DNA of 12,449 nt, taken from Candidatus Acetothermia bacterium. GTDB lineage: Bacteria; Bipolaricaulota; Bipolaricaulia; Bipolaricaulales; Bipolaricaulaceae. Positions 11,150-12,449 of this stretch are shown piece by piece. Position 1 is the stretch's first letter. Each line of letters starts with the position of its first letter. The notes under the pieces were generated by a model. The model was given only the letters and a program-made list of their open reading frames with translations. It was not told the origin of the DNA and searched no databases. The stretch is taken from positions 1 through 12,449 of the forward strand of contig PUMC01000118.1 in assembly GCA_003552425.1 (NCBI GenBank). Reading direction: 5' to 3'. The position numbers were made by a program, and so were the translations under genes.

Positions 11150-11986
11150 CTACACGGGACGCGTGACTTCGACGACGTAGAACAGGCCCCGCCACATCCA
11201 GCGAACGTGGGGTGACAGATCGTCCGCGAAGAGTTCGTGGGGTGGCCGGTGGGCAAACAGCCTGTTCTTGCTGAGGAGCCACTTGCCGAACCGGGTGTGC
11301 TCCTTGCCTGGAGCGAGGCCCTCGTCGCCGATCACCACACGCCCGCCGGGCTTCACCACACGCAGCATCTCCTCGATAGCGCGGGACTTCTCTCCGAAGG
11401 TGTTGATCCCCCCGAAGTGAAGGACCGCATCGAAGGTGACGTCCTTGTACGGAAGATAGGCGGCGTTCCCCAAGGCGAACGCGGCGTTGATGCTCCGGTG
11501 AGTGGCTTTGTGGCGGGCAACGGCCAGCATCCCCGGGGAAAGGTCCATGGCGCAAAGTGTGCCCTGGGGACCGATCCGCTCGGCGATGAGCGGGAGGTTG
11601 CTGCCGGTGCCCGTACCTACCTCGAGCACGGCGTCTCCCGGTTTGACAGCGAGGGGATCGATCAGGTGGTGCCTTCGCGCCCGGGGTTCCCAGCTCCCGA
11701 GGAGCAGGGTCAGGATGCGGATCGTGCGGTCATAGGAAGCGGCGATGCGCTGGTACTGATCGAGAAAGGTCTGGTCGATCTCCGGAAGTTCTTCAGGTTC
11801 CGGGTAGACGAGGTTGGGAAGGCCGTGCCGGAGTTCGTACGTCCGTGTGCACGTCTTGCAGCGCAGGAAGCCATCTGGGCTGTCCGCCTTCACCGGGTGT
11901 GTGGGTTCGAGGAGCAGGGTGCCATGACAGGCTGGACATTGGTGGACCGAGGTGTTCGTCTTGCTGCGGAGTTGCTCCTTGCCCAT
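11150..11986 (-). CDS. Trm112-like zinc ribbon fused to a class I SAM-dependent methyltransferase
   Basis: The gene encodes 278 residues from ATG at 11986. The N-terminal 62 residues form a zinc ribbon with CPAC (17-20) and CKTC (43-46), followed by YELRHGLPNLV. This resembles the Trm112/YcaR family ending in 'YPIxDGIPxLL'. A Rossmann methyltransferase follows: motif I VLEVGTGTGSN (120-130), an acidic residue at 148 (AMDLSPGML) expected to contact the SAM ribose, and a late VVKPGGRVVIGDEG motif. The layout resembles UbiE/Methyltransf_11 enzymes, but the substrate cannot be told. The same frame extends to a GTG at 12070, which would overlap the upstream gene by 53 bases. I prefer ATG 11986 because the extra residues look unlike the family and the gap to the upstream stop is then 31 bases. 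Neither start has a strong ribosome binding site. The gene is probably co-transcribed with the upstream membrane protein gene. Confidence 0.85.
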   Translation of the reverse strand: MGKEQLRSKTNTSVHQCPACHGTLLLEPTHPVKADSPDGFLRCKTCTRTYELRHGLPNLVYPEPEELPEIDQTFLDQYQRIAASYDRTIRILTLLLGSWEPRARRHHLIDPLAVKPGDAVLEVGTGTGSNLPLIAERIGPQGTLCAMDLSPGMLAVARHKATHRSINAAFALGNAAYLPYKDVTFDAVLHFGGINTFGEKSRAIEEMLRVVKPGGRVVIGDEGLAPGKEHTRFGKWLLSKNRLFAHRPPHELFADDLSPHVRWMWRGLFYVVEVTRPV

Positions 11987-12017
11987 TATCCAGGCCAAAG
12001 CGCCGGTCGTGCGGCCC

Positions 12018-12269
12018 TTAACGGACGACGTACCAAGTCCCCCGTCGGTATCTTCGTCCTCCGAGAGCACGCCAGACGCCCCAGGCGATGAGGCCCAAGA
12101 GCAACCACGGAGACAGGATAATGGCTAGAGGGATAAACAGAAGGATCGTCAGCGCGAACCCTAGGCCCAACATACTCCCCGTCCCGCCGAGGACAAGGCC
12201 GATCAGGCCGAAGACAAGCCCCACGAGCCCTGCCACCAGCCGCACGATCGCTCCGAACAGATACGTCAT
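12018..12269 (-). CDS. Small membrane protein with glycine-zipper helix
   Basis: The gene encodes 83 residues from ATG at 12269, with AGGAGG ten bases upstream. Two hydrophobic segments are visible: about 4-29, with glycines at 14, 17, 21, 24 and 28 (a glycine-zipper-like spacing), and about 34-66, which is long enough for one long or two short helices and has prolines at 47 and 54. The tail (67-83) is basic (GGRRYRRGTW), which would place the C-terminus in the cytoplasm by the positive-inside rule. No family is recognised. It is the first gene after the candidate promoter at 12320-12348, and 31 bases separate its TAA from the methyltransferase ATG. Function unknown. Confidence 0.72.
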   Translation of the reverse strand: MTYLFGAIVRLVAGLVGLVFGLIGLVLGGTGSMLGLGFALTILLFIPLAIILSPWLLLGLIAWGVWRALGGRRYRRGTWYVVR

Positions 12270-12319
12270 CGCGTCCTAACCTCCTCGTCGTTCCCGGGCC
12301 GCGTGGCCCCGGACTCTAT

Positions 12320-12348
12320 AACATAACACTGTGACGCTACCGGGTCAA
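12320..12348 (-). promoter_or_regulatory. Candidate sigma-70-type promoter
   Basis: On the minus strand TTGACC (12348-12343, 5/6 to TTGACA) is followed after exactly 17 bases by TATGTT (12325-12320, 4/6 to TATAAT) and an AT-rich stretch. Transcription would start about 45 bases before the ATG of the small membrane protein gene. It is probably the promoter of that gene, the methyltransferase gene and perhaps the ACT gene. Confidence 0.6.
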
Positions 12349-12367
12349 GCGGCGGGCACGAAGACGC

Positions 12368-12390
12368 GCGGCGGGCATGAAACCCGCCGC
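12368..12390. repeat. REP-like palindrome
   Basis: A perfect 8-bp inverted repeat GCGGCGGG / CCCGCCGC surrounds a seven-base loop (CATGAAA). The ten bases GCGGCGGGCA occur again as a half-copy at 12349-12358, next to the candidate -35 box. The hairpin lies five bases past the stop of the gene ending at 12396, but no T run follows. Short GC palindromes of this kind, with a TTTCATG- or TTTGAAA-like loop between GGCGGG and CCCGCC, are dispersed in many copies in various GC-rich genomes (from memory). It may also act as a terminator or 3'-end stabiliser. Confidence 0.6.
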
Positions 12391-12395
12391 TACAC

Positions 12396-12449
12396 CTACG
12401 GGAGTTCGATGATCGTGACGCCTTCACCGCCTTCGGCGGGTGGGGCGTG
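12396..12449 (-). CDS. C-terminal end of a protein, possibly MutS2/Smr-domain type
   Basis: Only the last 17 codons and a TAG (12398-12396) are present, entering from the right edge. The peptide ends EGGEGVTIIELP. Many MutS2 proteins finish their Smr nuclease domain with an EGGxGVTxVEL-like tail, so a MutS2-type protein is the best guess from memory. The fragment is too short for certainty. The open frame, the codon choice and the following palindrome agree with a genuine gene end. Confidence 0.45.
   Translation of the reverse strand, partial: HAPPAEGGEGVTIIELP

Noticed and set aside
11037..11555. Minus-strand extension of the ACT frame upstream to about 11555
   Set aside because: The strong AAGGAGG five bases before the ATG at 11036 and the immediate start of the ACT fold fix the start. 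The upstream part is an out-of-frame shadow of the methyltransferase gene.
11987..12070. Longer methyltransferase form starting at GTG 12070
   Set aside because: It would overlap the upstream membrane protein gene by 53 bases and adds residues (SEDEDTDGG...) without similarity to the zinc ribbon family. The ATG at 11986 is simpler, though its ribosome binding site is weak.

Overview
The window comes from a GC-rich genome, and every gene I can support lies on the minus strand. A predicted outer-membrane beta-barrel protein with a C-terminal phenylalanine, plus a giant secreted repeat protein, suggest a diderm (outer-membrane-bearing) bacterium. The phylum cannot be fixed from the sequence, but the low recognisability of the genes suggests an under-sampled or uncultured lineage.

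Layout, following transcription from right to left. At 12449-12396 is the last 17 codons of a gene whose ending resembles the Smr-domain tail of MutS2. It is followed by a perfect GC-rich hairpin (12368-12390) of the REP type. A good sigma-70-like promoter (12320-12348) then precedes three small cellular genes: an 83-residue glycine-zipper membrane protein (12269-12018), a methyltransferase with an N-terminal Trm112-like zinc ribbon (11986-11150), and a 124-residue protein made of two ACT domains (11036-10662). A 339-base gap (10661-10323) holds a 7-bp hairpin and a candidate promoter but no credible gene.

The rest of the window (10322-1) is a two-gene unit with a 24-base gap. The first gene encodes a 440-residue predicted outer-membrane barrel protein. 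The second encodes an exported protein of at least 2,991 residues that is still open at the left edge. It starts with a signal peptide, then carries about 15 tandem Ig-like domains of about 103 residues, two diverged domains, a hydrophobic linker, and about 27 thrombospondin-type-3-like calcium-binding motifs. The natural reading is a long, calcium-stiffened surface fibre or adhesin made together with a barrel protein that may help export, anchor or accompany it. This pair is the most interesting content. Its repeats show at least two layers of duplication: near-identical 117-bp blocks in the Ig array and a 207-residue super-repeat in the calcium-binding region.
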